DNA of 64,000 bases from Saturnia japonica (GCA_033032175.1 CM065321.1:16266501-16330500), one strand, 5' to 3'. Shown: positions 12,301 through 20,213, counted from the stretch's first letter. The notes: a model not told the origin generated them from the sequence alone. Numbers and translations: made by a program.

Positions 12301-12451
12301 ATTATGTTTCCTTCTTCTGCTATATTTTGTAAGTATATTTGATACAAATCTTGATACTCACTTCACGTGCTATATCGGACATGAGTTCCTTCAGTCCGGC
12401 GGGTATAGAGAAAACGTTTGCACATCCATGTCTTTGCAATAGCTCGTTCAT
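1..12451 (-). CDS. RIIa docking-domain plus IQ-motif protein (SP17-like), 3' partial
   Basis: Six minus-strand exons join in frame: 12451-12362, 9128-8894, 8486-8350, 7600-7484, 928-782 and 309 to the window edge, giving at least 345 residues. The start ATG (12451-12449) sits in the good insect context CAAAATG. Residues about 15-55, with IPAGLKELMSDIAREVLREQ followed by AILDFIANYLSSLL, are an RIIa dimerisation/docking domain, the fold that binds A-kinase anchoring helices. Residues 192-203 read IQAAYRGYHIRR, a canonical IQ calmodulin-binding motif, followed by a Lys-rich stretch and an acidic tail. This order is that of sperm protein SP17 and related flagellar RIIa proteins, so a cAMP/calcium scaffold in the sperm axoneme is inferred. 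Every junction agrees in phase (0,1,0,0,0). The 3' end is outside the window. A different RIIa-IQ family is possible; the domains themselves look clear. Confidence 0.8.
782..928 (-). CDS. RIIa-IQ gene, coding exon 5
   Basis: Acceptor ATTTCCAG, donor GTATGT. The 49 codons (residues 194-242) open AAYRGYHIRR, which completes the IQ motif, then a PKKKKK stretch and a Pro-rich linker ending EIDLGPVI. It is separated from exon 4 by a 6.55-kb intron, 5.94 kb of which is the BEL/Pao element. Confidence 0.82.
1481..1639 (+). repeat. 5' LTR of BEL/Pao element
   Basis: 159 bp beginning TGTTTGAAAACATTGG and ending GAGTGAACA, identical to the 3' LTR by eye. It contains an AATAAA polyadenylation signal (within GGAATAAAAC). 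It is short compared with most BEL/Pao LTRs. Confidence 0.95.
1640..1657 (+). other. Primer-binding site, tRNA-Phe type
   Basis: TGGTGCCGAAACCCGGGA starts at the first base after the LTR. TGG pairs with the tRNA CCA tail, and the remaining 15 bases are the reverse complement of the 3' end of eukaryotic tRNA-Phe as I remember it. Phe is therefore the inferred primer. Confidence 0.75.
1929..3038 (+). CDS. gag: BEL/Pao Gag-like region
   Basis: The open frame encodes a DUF1759-type capsid region (around FKGSYEEWQMFHDMF and HYLKSCLSGEPEKLL) and, near the C-terminus, Cys/His clusters CVKC...FQC, CFNC...NC and CRRCGRRHH that bind nucleic acid. The internal ATG at 1929 is probably not the original start. 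An ATG at 1783 opens 14 codons, stops at 1825, and similar coding continues upstream of 1929 in the Gag frame from the A-run at 1826-1832, so the N-terminus is frame-broken. The frame ends at TAA 3036-3038, overlapping the Pol frame. Confidence 0.85.
   Translation: MNLHSDIVSKVSKEQKQKNEYFISNVYYEFDDIYTDYKTKLKEDFKMLTEKSDSNSKTITVPSQSLCEVQLPQIQLPSFKGSYEEWQMFHDMFVSLIHNNNNINPVQKLHYLKSCLSGEPEKLLMNLNTTETNYEEAWNQLKRRYNNKRYNVNEVMKRLFAQRIITTESSTAIKEILDNTSSCLKLLKNLGIIVDSWDTIVIHLIVTKLDIESRKLWESNLSQCDSDSLPTWNDLVSFLETRFRSLEMLEECKVNKHMGSKQKSYHCTLETNINKNLACVKCNNQHLLFQCEQFKSQPPEKRIEFIKSKGLCFNCFASSHNVKNCHRPTYCRRCGRRHHTLLHIERATACGPSPTEIKNSCCFCQQRVL
3001..6975 (+). CDS. pol: BEL/Pao Pol: protease, RT, RNase H, integrase
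   Basis: The frame is open from 3001, just after a stop at 2998, to TAA at 6973-6975, about 1324 codons. It has no credible ATG at its start (the first plausible initiator is a TTG at 3061), so it should be made as a Gag-Pol fusion. Counting from 3061: protease active site VLIDQGSEASFV (Asp about 36), reverse transcriptase with FYMDDLLTG (about 446), RNase H starting FADASSSAYAVV (about 622), an HHCC integrase zinc finger (about 930-975) and a DDE core with GVDFTG, SDNGTNF and WEAGV (about 1003, 1069, 1122). A DUF5641-like C-terminus follows (WKFCQRMVNSFWNKW). All domains look intact. The frame is +1 relative to Gag. Confidence 0.93.
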   Translation, partial: RTRAVSVNKESSNQDNEKKILAHFAVESNSEVLLATALAKIKTPSGFSEIVRVLIDQGSEASFVTEDTVQRLGLYKIPMNGLVSGVGDSDMKIKSKVLFNLESIQTPNFSVQVQAFVLRSLTSFLPTNNVVVKEWSDIETLPLADPQYGTPGKIDIILGVEIYSEIILSGLLKHPLYSGPVAQNTQLGWVLSGRIENPNPKKIINLHLRVKEDEILKKFWELEKEPNEVYKKMTSDENKCEELFNTTTIREKEGRYKVRLPFKNSEPRCLNNSLDKIALHRFNLLEKRFNKDKTLQKEYTKAIEDYIDQNHMEEITKVEEIKNPKAVYLPHHAVIKKDRETTKLRVVYDASCKGTNNISLNYTFLIGPKIQQDLRHILMRWRYHPYCIVADLSQMYRQVLVHEDDTDYQRIYWRRESNQTIQHYRLLRLTFGTACAPYLAVKSLQQLAKDEQQNFPLASAITLKDFYMDDLLTGCEEENDAIQIFNEMNDLMNSGGFQLQKWCTNSYTLLNYIKSEKQKNTETIIFKTENIVKVLGISWNKITDSFEYNYKIDGIEDVVTKRKVLSDIGRLYDPLGWLAPVIVISKILMQKLWKLNLSWDNILLSELLNEWIAFKRDLCNTKHIKIPRWLNYRTDYARELHVFADASSSAYAVVVYIKVIDNKGNIYVHLVSAKTKVAPIDRQISIPRLELCAAVLAAKLIYEVSVIMGIPKVNLFAWSDSTVVLAWIKGEPSRWTTFVSNRVSDILNILDSHQWNHVSTNNNPADPASRGLSSCDLIKLDMWWHGPDFLIKKNKYKTDFNEFITTEEIKPIKLLATVVKPIENFVWQKFSNLKKALRILSYCRRILKFRLPKDSRPKENITFITTKEMEEVLNICIKATQILYFEEEIKDLKCKENVSKKSILHTLSPILDKNDILRVGGRVTHSPESYDKRHPVILPYESHLTRLITLDAHIKTLHGGPQIMLNYIRSKYWIARGRILVKKIYRECVTCVRYRKQNNNMFMGQLPKARITPSRPFKSAGVDFTGHINIRFSPGRGARSYKGYICLFICMVTKAIHLEAVSDLTSKGFIAAFRRFVSRRGHCQNLYSDNGTNFLGAQKELCEMYKRNISQLTSEFQQMLAGEGTSWHFIPPHAPNFGGLWEAGVRSTKTHLKKIIGDSTLTFEELCTVLTQIEACLNSRPISYISDDPNDPLPLTPGHFLVGEPLITIPDEDHSINKCSNLSRWKFCQRMVNSFWNKWSKEYLITLNNRYKWSVKGDEPNIGDIVIIRDENVPPAKWLLGKIIQKHTGLDGITRVVTVKTKFGLYKRSLNKLCILLNDNKTFK
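7247..7257 (+). other. Polypurine tract of BEL/Pao element
   Basis: GGTGGGCGAGA lies immediately upstream of the 3' LTR, where plus-strand DNA priming is expected. It is interrupted by one T and one C. Confidence 0.65.
7258..7416 (+). repeat. 3' LTR of BEL/Pao element
   Basis: Identical over 159 bp to the copy at 1481-1639. It is followed directly by the AATAC target duplication. Confidence 0.95.
7484..7600 (-). CDS. RIIa-IQ gene, coding exon 4
   Basis: Acceptor CATTTCAG, donor GTTTGT after ATACAG. The 39 codons (residues 155-193) begin QLTAQPEEPW and end RATQKIQ. The last two residues are the I and Q that open the IQ motif; the rest of the motif is in exon 5. Too short to stand out without the splice reasoning. 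Confidence 0.78.
8350..8486 (-). CDS. RIIa-IQ gene, coding exon 3
   Basis: Acceptor TTTACAG, donor GTAAAT after GAGAAG. The 137 bp plus the one base carried over give 46 codons (residues 109-154), a basic helical segment containing EIQIIKKILTRTALDEEM and ending YWYRKKLMEK. An ATG seven bases upstream of the exon lies in the same frame but inside the intron, so it is not the start. Confidence 0.8.
8894..9128 (-). CDS. RIIa-IQ gene, coding exon 2
   Basis: The exon follows a TTTCAG acceptor and ends at AAAG before donor GTAATA. It encodes residues 31-108 plus one base: the second RIIa helix, then a predicted helical region containing LNKDEANILSQVIKEEVEGF. It ends in phase 1, matching exon 3. 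The open frame runs on past the donor into the intron for about 20 codons, which is not part of the protein. Confidence 0.8.
9420..9689. repeat. GC-richer repeat-like stretch, unclassified
   Basis: This stretch is richer in G+C than its surroundings and lies directly downstream (on the minus strand) of the LINE coding tail at 9690-9995, so it could be that element's 3' untranslated region. Part of it (around 9435-9500) resembles 25368-25430. No gene is visible. Confidence 0.35.
9690..9995 (-). pseudogene. LINE reverse-transcriptase C-terminal fragment
   Basis: Reading minus, IVLVELTVPWE is followed by an in-frame stop and then MNKYYDLCNELTKNSYAVNL, YAVEVGARG and LDLSRTAVSSILERVFKAAL. The pattern ELTVPWE...KY..L...EVG.RG is the C-terminal tail of several non-LTR retrotransposon polyproteins. 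It is a 5'-truncated, stop-bearing relic between exons 1 and 2 of the RIIa-IQ gene. Confidence 0.6.
10650..11025 (-). mobile_element. Helitron-like repeat, family C
   Basis: Minus-strand copy of a family found also at 17893-18249, 46753-47045 and 61809-62171. Shared blocks include GTGCACGGAAGA..GAGATTTGGCATGG and GGTCGAATTTC. It starts TC after an A on the minus strand (11025); the CTAG end is lost. Confidence 0.6.
11668..12077 (+). mobile_element. Helitron-like repeat, family A, 5'-truncated
   Basis: It shares long blocks with 53094-53608 and, inverted, 25684-25985 (for example GACGGGACTTTCACTGG, TGGTCATGGTGAAT, ATTCTGTAGTCCACGTGAG). It ends CACAGCTAG followed by T, as expected for a Helitron 3' end. 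The 5' end is unclear. Confidence 0.6.
12362..12451 (-). CDS. RIIa-IQ gene, coding exon 1
   Basis: Thirty codons from the ATG, starting MNELLQRHGC and ending SDIARE, then donor GTGAGT at 12361-12356. It supplies the first helix of the RIIa domain. It ends in phase 0 and joins VLREQPP in exon 2, restoring an uninterrupted docking domain. Confidence 0.75.
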
Positions 12452-13963
12452 TTTGTGACAAATTAAATTTTTACACTGACATCAAACGCGACAATTTCTT
12501 TTTTTCTGATAGAGGAATGTTATACCAAACAGTTTGCACTGGACATTGACCTAAATTAATATATTATATATACTAGCTGTGCCCCATGGGTTTACCCGTG
12601 TTTTTATCCGACAAACACCGCGCTTATCATAATTGTTCTTCCCACAAGTACAAATTAGTGTAATTTTTCATTATCTCCTAAACTATGTGTCTAAATAGCA
12701 TACTCTAAAGAGCAAAATTTAACTTCATAAATCTTCTTGCTATAAAAGTCTAATTCGGAATATTATGAACTTTTTAAAACAAAAAAAAAATAGCCGAATT
12801 GGTCCAGCCGTTCTCAAGTGATGCGCTTATCTACCAACGATGAACGAATAGCATTTTATTTTTATTTAAATAGATATATTTTTATTTGTGGTCTATGGAG
12901 CATTTAATATTTAACAATTTTCCGAAAACATGGTGTTGCGTAGAGTAAAGTGAATTTTACTGACAATTTTTACTAAATCGGTCTGTTCGCCACTACCAAC
13001 GAAGTTTCAGAGTATGTATAAAAAATTAAATCTATGTTAAAAAAAAAAATTAATGTTCAGAAAATGGTAAGCAATGATATTTCCCGTAGGTAGGTACTTA
13101 GATTGGTGATACAAACACTATTTCATTTTGTAGGTTATTTAAAAACCTAACAGATGTTTAAAAACAGTGTGAATCAATTTTAATCCATAGACTATTAAAT
13201 TAATTCTTTGTATCAAGAACCAAAATTTTAAGATCTGTTACATCCTTGTAAGTGATTTATTTTAGTAATTTACATAGAGCTCTTGTTATTTTAGTCCTGC
13301 TGCTTACATCGTGAACGCGGCTGTAATATCTTCAGGAATTAGTAATAAAAGTTTAATCGATTTTAGACTTTATTACCATGGGTTAAAGTTGAATAGTATA
13401 ACTATAAAGTACAATGATATTTGTTATTTCGATTATAATTTTGTCATTTCGCGTTGTCGTCCGGTGTGCGCGCTTGTGCATTGTGCTTTATCATATTTCG
13501 TGATTGTGATATAAAAGTTTAGTTATTGGACGACAGTGTAAATAAAACGAAAGATATAAAACATAAATAGATAAAGTGCCCGTTTAACGAATGATAAACG
13601 CTTCATTGAAGACTGACTGGCGCAGATGATTTATAAAACGAAATTTTAAAATAATTTCGTTTGATACCCTCGCGCGGATTTTATGATACATTCAGTACAA
13701 AGTTTTTTTTTGCGGATTGTACCTTTGTTTTTGTATATTAAACTTTTAGAATATTAACATAAAGTTAATATTATATACTTTGTTTAGTTTTTAACAGGAA
13801 ATTTGATATTAAATTAGTTACGTGTTAGTAATTAACTAGTTATATAAGTCAATGTGTTATTTTAATCTAAAATGAAATGAATCGCAATTTGGAATCCTTC
13901 AAACGATAAACTTCCAAGACTTTCTGGACAAAAAGATTTTTTTATTGGATTAAAAAATTCAAA
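12452..13963. promoter_or_regulatory. Divergent intergenic region between RIIa-IQ and ZIP genes
   Basis: The 1.5-kb gap between two divergent start codons must hold both promoters and 5' UTRs unless distant noncoding exons exist. A TCAGT initiator-like motif lies on the minus strand about 25 bp upstream of the RIIa-IQ ATG. No clear TATA pair is visible for the ZIP gene. A family B repeat occupies 12573-12850. Confidence 0.4.
12573..12850 (-). mobile_element. Helitron-like repeat, family B
   Basis: On the minus strand it ends ACAGCTAG next to T. It is a close relative of 15644-15870, sharing TTATCCGACA.ACACCGCGC and ATTATCTCCTAAA. It lies about 120 bp upstream of the RIIa-IQ start codon. Confidence 0.5.
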
Positions 13964-14488
13964 ATGGAGTTGACAACAGCTAGAGCCCTATCCATGCTGT
14001 CGCTTGGACTTGGCAGCTTCTTCAGCGGTATGCTTCCAGCTTGTTTCTCTGACAACGCAAGACAGAGGCACCCCCTTCTGATCTCTTGCCTCCTGTGCTT
14101 CGGTGGTGGAGTGCTTCTGTCGACATCTCTTGTGCACATGATGCCAGAAGCGAGGGAAAAGTTGCCGGAGTATACGGAACTTCTCGTTTGTATTGGCTTC
14201 TTCATAGTTTACTTGGTGGACGAGATAGTCCATTTGTTTTACGGTGCTGGTGAGGGTGGTAGGAACAATCAAATGTATGGAAGTGTTGAGGAGACAGATC
14301 TACTCGTTTGTGATGGGGAAATGAGGGAGAGGTGTACTAGTGAGGTGGAGAATCCGAGGATGTGCCACGTGAGTCACACGGCGCCTTGTAACAGGAGCTC
14401 CTCGGGGATCATCGGGTTGCTATGCGCTTTACTGGTGCATAGCTTGTTGGAAGGACTCGCTATTGGATTGCAGCAGAATGCGTCTCAG
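13964..14488 (+). CDS. ZIP transporter, coding exon 1
   Basis: 175 codons from the ATG to QNASQ, then donor GTACGT at 14489. It covers TM1-TM4 and the cytosolic variable loop. The open frame continues into the intron to a stop at 14545, which is not coding. Confidence 0.92.
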
Positions 14489-17400
14489 GTACGTGCTATT
14501 ATTTATCTACCAATTGACGCGAATACGAACTTCGGGCTACTTTAAAAAATGTCCGAATTAAAAGTGATACAAAATACGAAATCTGCCTCCGTCCAATTAC
14601 AAATATTTGGTGTCCTCATTTCGTTATACGTATAATGTCACAGACCGCTTAATACGTTTAAATTTAGATTAAATATAAATTAAAGTGACGTAAGTTTGAA
14701 ATTGTTAATTTTAATTTATTTTCAGTCATGGATATGATTTTTTTTATCTGCGACTTAATCTATCATTTACTTTTTCGGAGCGCGGGATCCATGTTATTAT
14801 ATATCAACGGTTAAATACAGACTTATTTTCAATTTTAGTAAATAGGTTTTTGGAATCGGCTTGTAGGGCGTATAAGATGTTTCATTGGCGTATTTCTCTA
14901 CTTGTAGCAGTTCCACTGGTGGAATGCCTTCTCAGAAGATCGCAAATAACCTTATGTTGTGTTCCTGCAATGACTGTGGTTTCTAGAGCTCCTTCAAAAT
15001 AAAAATTAAATAGTTAAGATACAAAGCGCTATATGTCACTAAGCAATTGATAGCGATTGACGCCACATTGAAAGCGTTTGTTTGTGCTTCATGATTGATG
15101 AAATTGTTAGTGATTATTCATGGACAATATAATTGATACAAATAGACAATTAGGTACTAATAATAATCAATTGTACGCGCATTTAACGCCAGTATGACCT
15201 ACTAACAGAAATAATTACTGATAACAATCAGGACGATTTAATCATAGCATTGTATAATACTTATCAGTTCGATAACAAAACACAAATAATGCCGAACAGA
15301 AGTATTGCACGGGTTTTAGAAATGCATCGATATCCAAATTTATTTATGTAGATGTAAAGAAAACACACATATACGAGCGCTTTTCTTAAGTTTTTTTTTC
15401 TTCTACGTTATCTATGGAAAGTTACTAGATGTCAAAAGTGACGTCGAACGGGACGTCATATATTTTTTAAAACAAAATGATATGTTTGTGTACAGAAAAC
15501 TCTCTTATAAATAATTTATATTGTATAACTGTAAGAGTATAAAAATACTTGAAATAAAGACTTTAAATGTTGCTTCCTGTGTTTACAGAACAACGCAATT
15601 ACGTCTTTGTTTCATTTTATAAATTAATATCATTAAATAGATACTAGTTGTGCCAGACAGTTTCACCTGTGTTCATTTTATCCGACAGACACCGCGCCGT
15701 TAACGCACCCGTGTTGTCCATCATAATTGTTCTCACTTCTCGCAAGTAGAAATTATTTTAATTTTCAATTATCTCCTAAATTATATGATTAAATAACATA
15801 CTATATTATAGGGCAAAGATTAACTTCATAAAATTGTCTTTCTGATGAAATAACTATTGATCGTTAGGATTAATATGCCATGACGGACCCATGCTTAAAA
15901 ATCACAAATCACTATTTAATCTATATGTATAAGAGATAGGTATATGCTATTCTGTACTTTTTTTAGATATACTAAGGATAAATATTTTTGTAGAACGTTA
16001 TATTTACGTATCGGTATTCATTACGCCAGCGCACGCGGATAATGCAATTTGGGAACGCTTCCGTTTCTGAATTAATTTAGGAAAAATCAATATCTAAGCC
16101 TAGCTGAGACTTGTAGCCTGTTAGATAGCCTATATTATTCCTTGTGAACCTCTGGCTATCATATAAAATAAAGAATTTTTCAAATCCGACTAATGGTTTC
16201 AAAGATTAGCGTGTTTAAACAAACAAAAAAACTTTGCCACCTTATTATCAATAAAATTTTAATATATTATGTTATAGTATAGATAATATATGCGGTTCCG
16301 TGTGACGTATATCAGTTGAGGAGGTCAAAATGCAATTTATTTAAAACATTTTAAAAATGGCATTTTTAGACTCATTGCGAGTTTACACATTTAGAACGAA
16401 CTTTAAATATGATGCCCTAGATATAAATGAAAATATGTAATAAACATATATATTTAAACTGATGATAAAATTGGCAAAGACTTTGGAATAGTTTTGAGCG
16501 ACATTGAGTTTTAAATCACCCTCAAAAAATTTGAAGCGTTTAAAATTTTGGCCGAATTTGGATTTCAACATTTTTTTATGGCACTGTGGTATCAGGTCTA
16601 ATACAATTAGATTTGGGTCTGTAAGGCATACTATTCACCTAATTTATAAAAAAATATACAAAGCATGTAACTCAATAACAACACATATTTTGTGATCAAT
16701 ATAATTCAGATCCGTAAATTTCGCTTGTCGAACTAAGTTGAGGCAAAATAAATTTCCAAAAAGCTTTCACTCTTCCCTAACTAAAATTTATCTTTCATTT
16801 TCTTTAGGTGTTGCTTTTGTTAGCGGCGGTGGCTTCACACAAGTTCGTTGTTGGGTTTTGTCTTGGCGCCGAGCTGTGTGCGAGCTTCCCCAGTCGTGTC
16901 TGTACTCATATCGTCTGCGTCGCTCTCTTCAGTGGAGGTTCCGTGGCCGGCATCGCTATTGGAACAGGATTGGAGTCCATTAAGAGCCTAAAGGACTCTA
17001 CAGTTATACCTGTTATGCAGGTAACCAATAACTTTTAAACAATACCAAATAATATATAAAAGTAATCTTCAAATATAACTTTGATTTGGTGAGGGGAGGA
17101 AAACCTATTGTTAGATTTTTCATATGTAAAATCTTTCCTCTCGCTTTCCTGCAATATGAGGGAGTGATTTTGTGAAAAGGGATGGAAGTGTGTAACAGGA
17201 AGCCATAGAAACGCGCACATTTTTTTTATTTGAGCAATGATCGTGCTCGGTGGTAGTGTTGGCCGTCAGATGGTACCAACCCCTTTTCTGAGAGGTTGGT
17301 ACTGTCAGTCAACAGTACGTGCGTGTGTGTGTGTGACGAGAAAGAGAAAGGGAAAGGGAAATAGAGAAGGAGAACGCATCAGCTGTGCGCTTAACTTATA

Positions 17401-20175
17401 GTGTTGTTTATAAAACTATAAAGTGTTCTGTTAAATAAACTAATTTATACGTGTAAACTATAGAAACTACTGTAAGAATCTATTTTTTTTTTGCCAAACT
17501 TGGCAATATGTCTCTAAAGTTATACCTGATGCTATATGTGGCAGCACTAAATACTTCTGGCTGGAAACAATGAGTATTTTGTAACCAACTTTAACAAAAG
17601 CAGGTTACTCAATTCGAATGTACATTTTTTATATGGATATTCATATTTAGCCATAACTTCTTTGTTTATGAACCGATTTGAATGATTCTTTTTTTGTTGG
17701 GTAGGGTATTGGCATTGGACCTTCAACTTTGATGATATACGAGGAAACTTTTCAAAATCATTAAAGTTGGTTTTCTTAAACATTCTAGTTTTTAATATCC
17801 ATATTTACGGATATTGATAGTTGGATCGTTCGTAACCGTTATTGGGACTTGGATTGTTTCACATTATAATACATTGCATAATTTTATCACATATTATATA
17901 TTAATACGTGAAGCAAAAGCTTTCGGTATCTTTTTAACAGTATTGCGTGCACGGAAGACTGCGAGATTTGGCATGGTTAAATATTATATGGATAAGGAGT
18001 GCAGAAAGCTAAAATTTATCTCTAATATCTGTTACTAATATATAAAATTTAATTAATTAATACTGCGAATTCTCACCCGACCAGTGCCATTGAACTTAGA
18101 CCTCCGAAAATATTGACATTATCACTCAACGAAAAGTGACAGCAAGTGATGTAGATAATACTCATTGTTTATGAATACTGCAAATGTCAAACAAAACAGT
18201 CTATGATCAAAAACCGCTGGTCGAATTTCGCGCTTAGGGCGATCGCTAGTGTAATATTAAGTGGCGAATTACTTGTTGTATTTTCTCACATTGGTGACCA
18301 CGACGTGATATGAACACGCAGCCTTCTGATACAATGGTGCACTCCAAAACAATCGCAACCATCGCGGCATCGGGGACAGATTCCATCGAGATTCATTGCT
18401 AACATGCCGAAATGCCTATGCACGTCGCGTTTGAGGGACCCAATATTAATACCTGCTTGTGCCCATGGGCATACTTAATACTTTTTATTTTTATTTCATA
18501 GGATTACAGTTATGGCGACAATCTTACCTGATATCCCAATATGGTAACACGCTAAGCCTAGTGGGAAAACTAGCTCTACTAATGCAAGTTCTGCCGGAAC
18601 CCACCTGTGGGTGCTTGGCAACAGATTTTTCAACTTGAGGTGGTAGCTAGCCAGGTAGGCCTTAGAAAATACCCTACCACCATGCTATGGTTTGTTTCAT
18701 CGTGATATTTTCCTTCAGCGAAAGCTCAGGCTCCGTAGAGGGATTCCAACTCACGCTAGCCTGGACTACTTCGCTTACTTCCACAGTTTAATATCCTACG
18801 GTATTTTACTGTGGGGTTCAGCTTCAGCAGCTGTGGTAGATACCATAGTTGTATTACAAAAACGGGCAGTTCGAGCAATTTATGATATGGGGCCACGCGA
18901 ATCATTGAGGAATAAATTTCAAGAATTTAGTGTCATATCTTTCCTTTCCCAATAGGTATATCTTGGAAAATATAATGTACCTATGTTCGAAAAAATGGAG
19001 ATAATTTTGAACTTGTAACTAACAGACACAATTTCAATACTAGATTTAAATATAAAATAGTCATTCCATCTTTTAGACGTAAAAAAATTTAGGTAATTGT
19101 GTTAGGTTCTATAATAAACTTTCTAAGCACATTACCGATTTGCCGGATAATAAGTTCAAGAATCATGTTATGCAAGTTTTATTGTCGAAAGGGTATTATT
19201 ATAGGGCGGCTGATTACATGAATGATGGTGATGTCTGGATGTGATTCCCTCTCTGTACATCTATTGAAAATGATAATAACTGTATATAATTTAATACAAA
19301 AACTAATTAAAAAAAAAAGAAAATAAGATGTTGATAAACCCGATCGAGTTTCTTATCGGTCCTTCTCGGTGGATGGGATGTTTTCCGAACCGGCAGTAGT
19401 GTTTTGACATTCATAAGTGCCTTATTGGGGCCTAAATTGAACAAAAAAATATTTTGATTTTTGATTTCGCCTATCGATGCGGTTGTACCATTTGTAGCGT
19501 GCCTTACATTTTTTTTGTTAAATAACACTGATATTTTGTATAATGCCATCTATCGAAGTCTTATTAAATTACAGGCGCTAGCAGCTGGGACACTACTTTA
19601 CGTAACAGTCAGTGAAGTACTTCCCCGCGAGAGGGCGCGCTGGCACGAACGAAAACGAAGCGCTGGTATTGCTCAATTCTTCGCTGTCGCCACTGGCTTT
19701 GTTGTTATGTATTTGTGTACCACATATCTTGGTAAGTACCAAATTACCTACCCATGTTAATGTATATTGAATCTATAATATATTTTAATAACGTTCCTAC
19801 AATGCATATACGGCAAAAATCATTTTCAAAGCGCACGCTAATTAAAAAAAATCTATTAAATTTTGTATAACATTTGCCATTCGTTTCATGTATGAATGAA
19901 CTCTTGTATTATTAACTGAAGTCATGTCAGAATATTAATAAATTATTAACTAAATAATACGAGTAGGTATTTGGTCAGTACATTATTAGATTAGGTATCC
20001 AATAATAGAGGTTTAACTGTATTCGAATACAATTTAAACTATGATTAGGTAATTCTACTAAAATAACCAAGGTACCTGTTACTGTAAGGAAAGAAAAATA
20101 AATTACAGTTTATTTTATAATATACAAGTTTTTACTAAACATTCTAATTTATTTGTTTCAGATCATGACGGATAA
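13964..20175 (+). CDS. ZIP-family (SLC39) zinc transporter, ZIP1/2/3-like
   Basis: Exons 13964-14488, 16808-17020, 19575-19731 and 20162-20175 join in frame (phases 0,0,1) to encode 302 residues, the usual size of the ZIP I/II subfamily. The start has context TTCAAAATGG. Membrane segments are visible at about 8-28, 38-60, 72-94, 149-170, 176-197, 211-229, 247-260 and 277-298. TM4 holds the metal-site motif HSLLEG (His159, Glu163) and TM5 carries His186-Lys187 and Glu197 in SHKFVVGFCLGAEL. The loop between TM3 and TM4 (95-147) is Cys/Glu-rich rather than His-rich. The protein should import zinc into the cytosol, probably at the plasma membrane. The tail after the last segment is only DHDG. Confidence 0.92.
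14900..14995 (+). repeat. Repeat family K fragment
   Basis: It contains CTGGTGGAATGCC, GCAAATAACCTTATGTTGTG and TAGAGCTCC, matching the better copy at 52800-53035 and the inverted copies near 45280 and 55080. The rest of ZIP intron 1 (14489-16807) shows no gene. Confidence 0.5.
15644..15870 (-). mobile_element. Helitron-like repeat, family B
   Basis: It resembles 12573-12850 in the same orientation. The minus-strand end is AACTAG followed by T. The 5' end is degraded. Confidence 0.5.
16808..17020 (+). CDS. ZIP transporter, coding exon 2
   Basis: Acceptor TTCTTTAG, donor GTAACC. The 71 codons begin VLLLLAAVASHKF and end VIPVMQ, giving TM5 and TM6. Phase 0 at both ends. Confidence 0.92.
17320..17335. 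repeat. (GT)n microsatellite
   Basis: Short GTGTGTGTGTGTG tract within ZIP intron 2, followed by purine-rich AGAAAGAGAAAGGGAAAGGG. Confidence 0.6.
17575..17790 (+). repeat. Repeat family D copy
   Basis: It contains GTTACTCAATTCGAATGTA, CATAACTTCTTTGTTTATGAACCGATTTG and GATGATTCTTTTTTTG-like text. The same text recurs at 36890-37110 (plus) and inverted at 34840-35080, 38880-39045 and 51430-51650. The family is unclassified. Confidence 0.65.
17893..18249 (+). mobile_element. Helitron-like repeat, family C
   Basis: Begins near ATATATTAATACGTGAAGC and ends GGGCGATCGCTAG followed by T. It aligns along its length with 61809-62171 and 46753-47045 and inverted with 10650-11025. Confidence 0.65.
18283..18480 (+). 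mobile_element. Ty3/Gypsy-like leader relic with tRNA-Trp-like primer site
   Basis: TTTTCTCACATTGGTGACC followed by CGACGTGATATGAACACGC resembles the LTR end and primer site of lepidopteran Gypsy-type elements. The match to antisense tRNA-Trp runs for about 40 bases, far past 18. An ATG follows (ATGGTGCACTCCAAAACAATC), resembling a gag start, with a stop soon after. No LTR pair was found. Confidence 0.45.
18530..18725 (-). repeat. SINE family E, inverted copy
   Basis: The minus strand shares CTACCACC.C..GTTGAAAA.TCTGT, TGTTCCGGCAG-like text and GAAGGAAAA.ATC with copies at 27320-27560 and 35305-35570. The tRNA-like head is lost at the junction with the LINE tail at 18725. Confidence 0.6.
18725..19475 (+). 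pseudogene. Jockey/CR1-like LINE, 3' truncated copy
   Basis: The frame at 18755-18950 encodes YFAYFHSLISYGILLWGSAS and LQKRAVRAIYDMGPRES, the end of a non-LTR reverse transcriptase. After frame breaks comes YNKLSKHITDLPDNKFKNHV and YYRAADYMNDGDVWM with a stop (about 19100-19245), then a 3' UTR with CCCGATCGAGTTTCTTA and a terminal TTTTGATTTTTGATTT. The same 3' UTR recurs at 31449-31587 and 60085-60450. It sits in ZIP intron 2. Confidence 0.8.
19575..19731 (+). CDS. ZIP transporter, coding exon 3
   Basis: Acceptor AAATTACAG, donor GTAAGT. It encodes ALAAGTLLYVTVSEVLPRER, the conserved TM7 region with a Glu on the pore side, and TM8 (FFAVATGFVVMYLCTTYL). Ends in phase 1. Confidence 0.92.
20162..20175 (+). 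CDS. ZIP transporter, terminal coding exon
   Basis: After acceptor TTGTTTCAG, the carried G plus AT CAT GAC GGA TAA gives D-H-D-G-stop. Only four residues are completed here, but a ZIP protein normally ends right after TM8, and the phase fits. Confidence 0.8.
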
Positions 20176-20213
20176 TTATTAATATTTTATTGTATAATTT
20201 AGCTGACAAGGTG

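Noticed and set aside
13942..14272. Minus-strand frames opposite ZIP exon 1
   Set aside because: Shadows of the ZIP exon; the plus frame has membrane segments and the HSLLEG motif.
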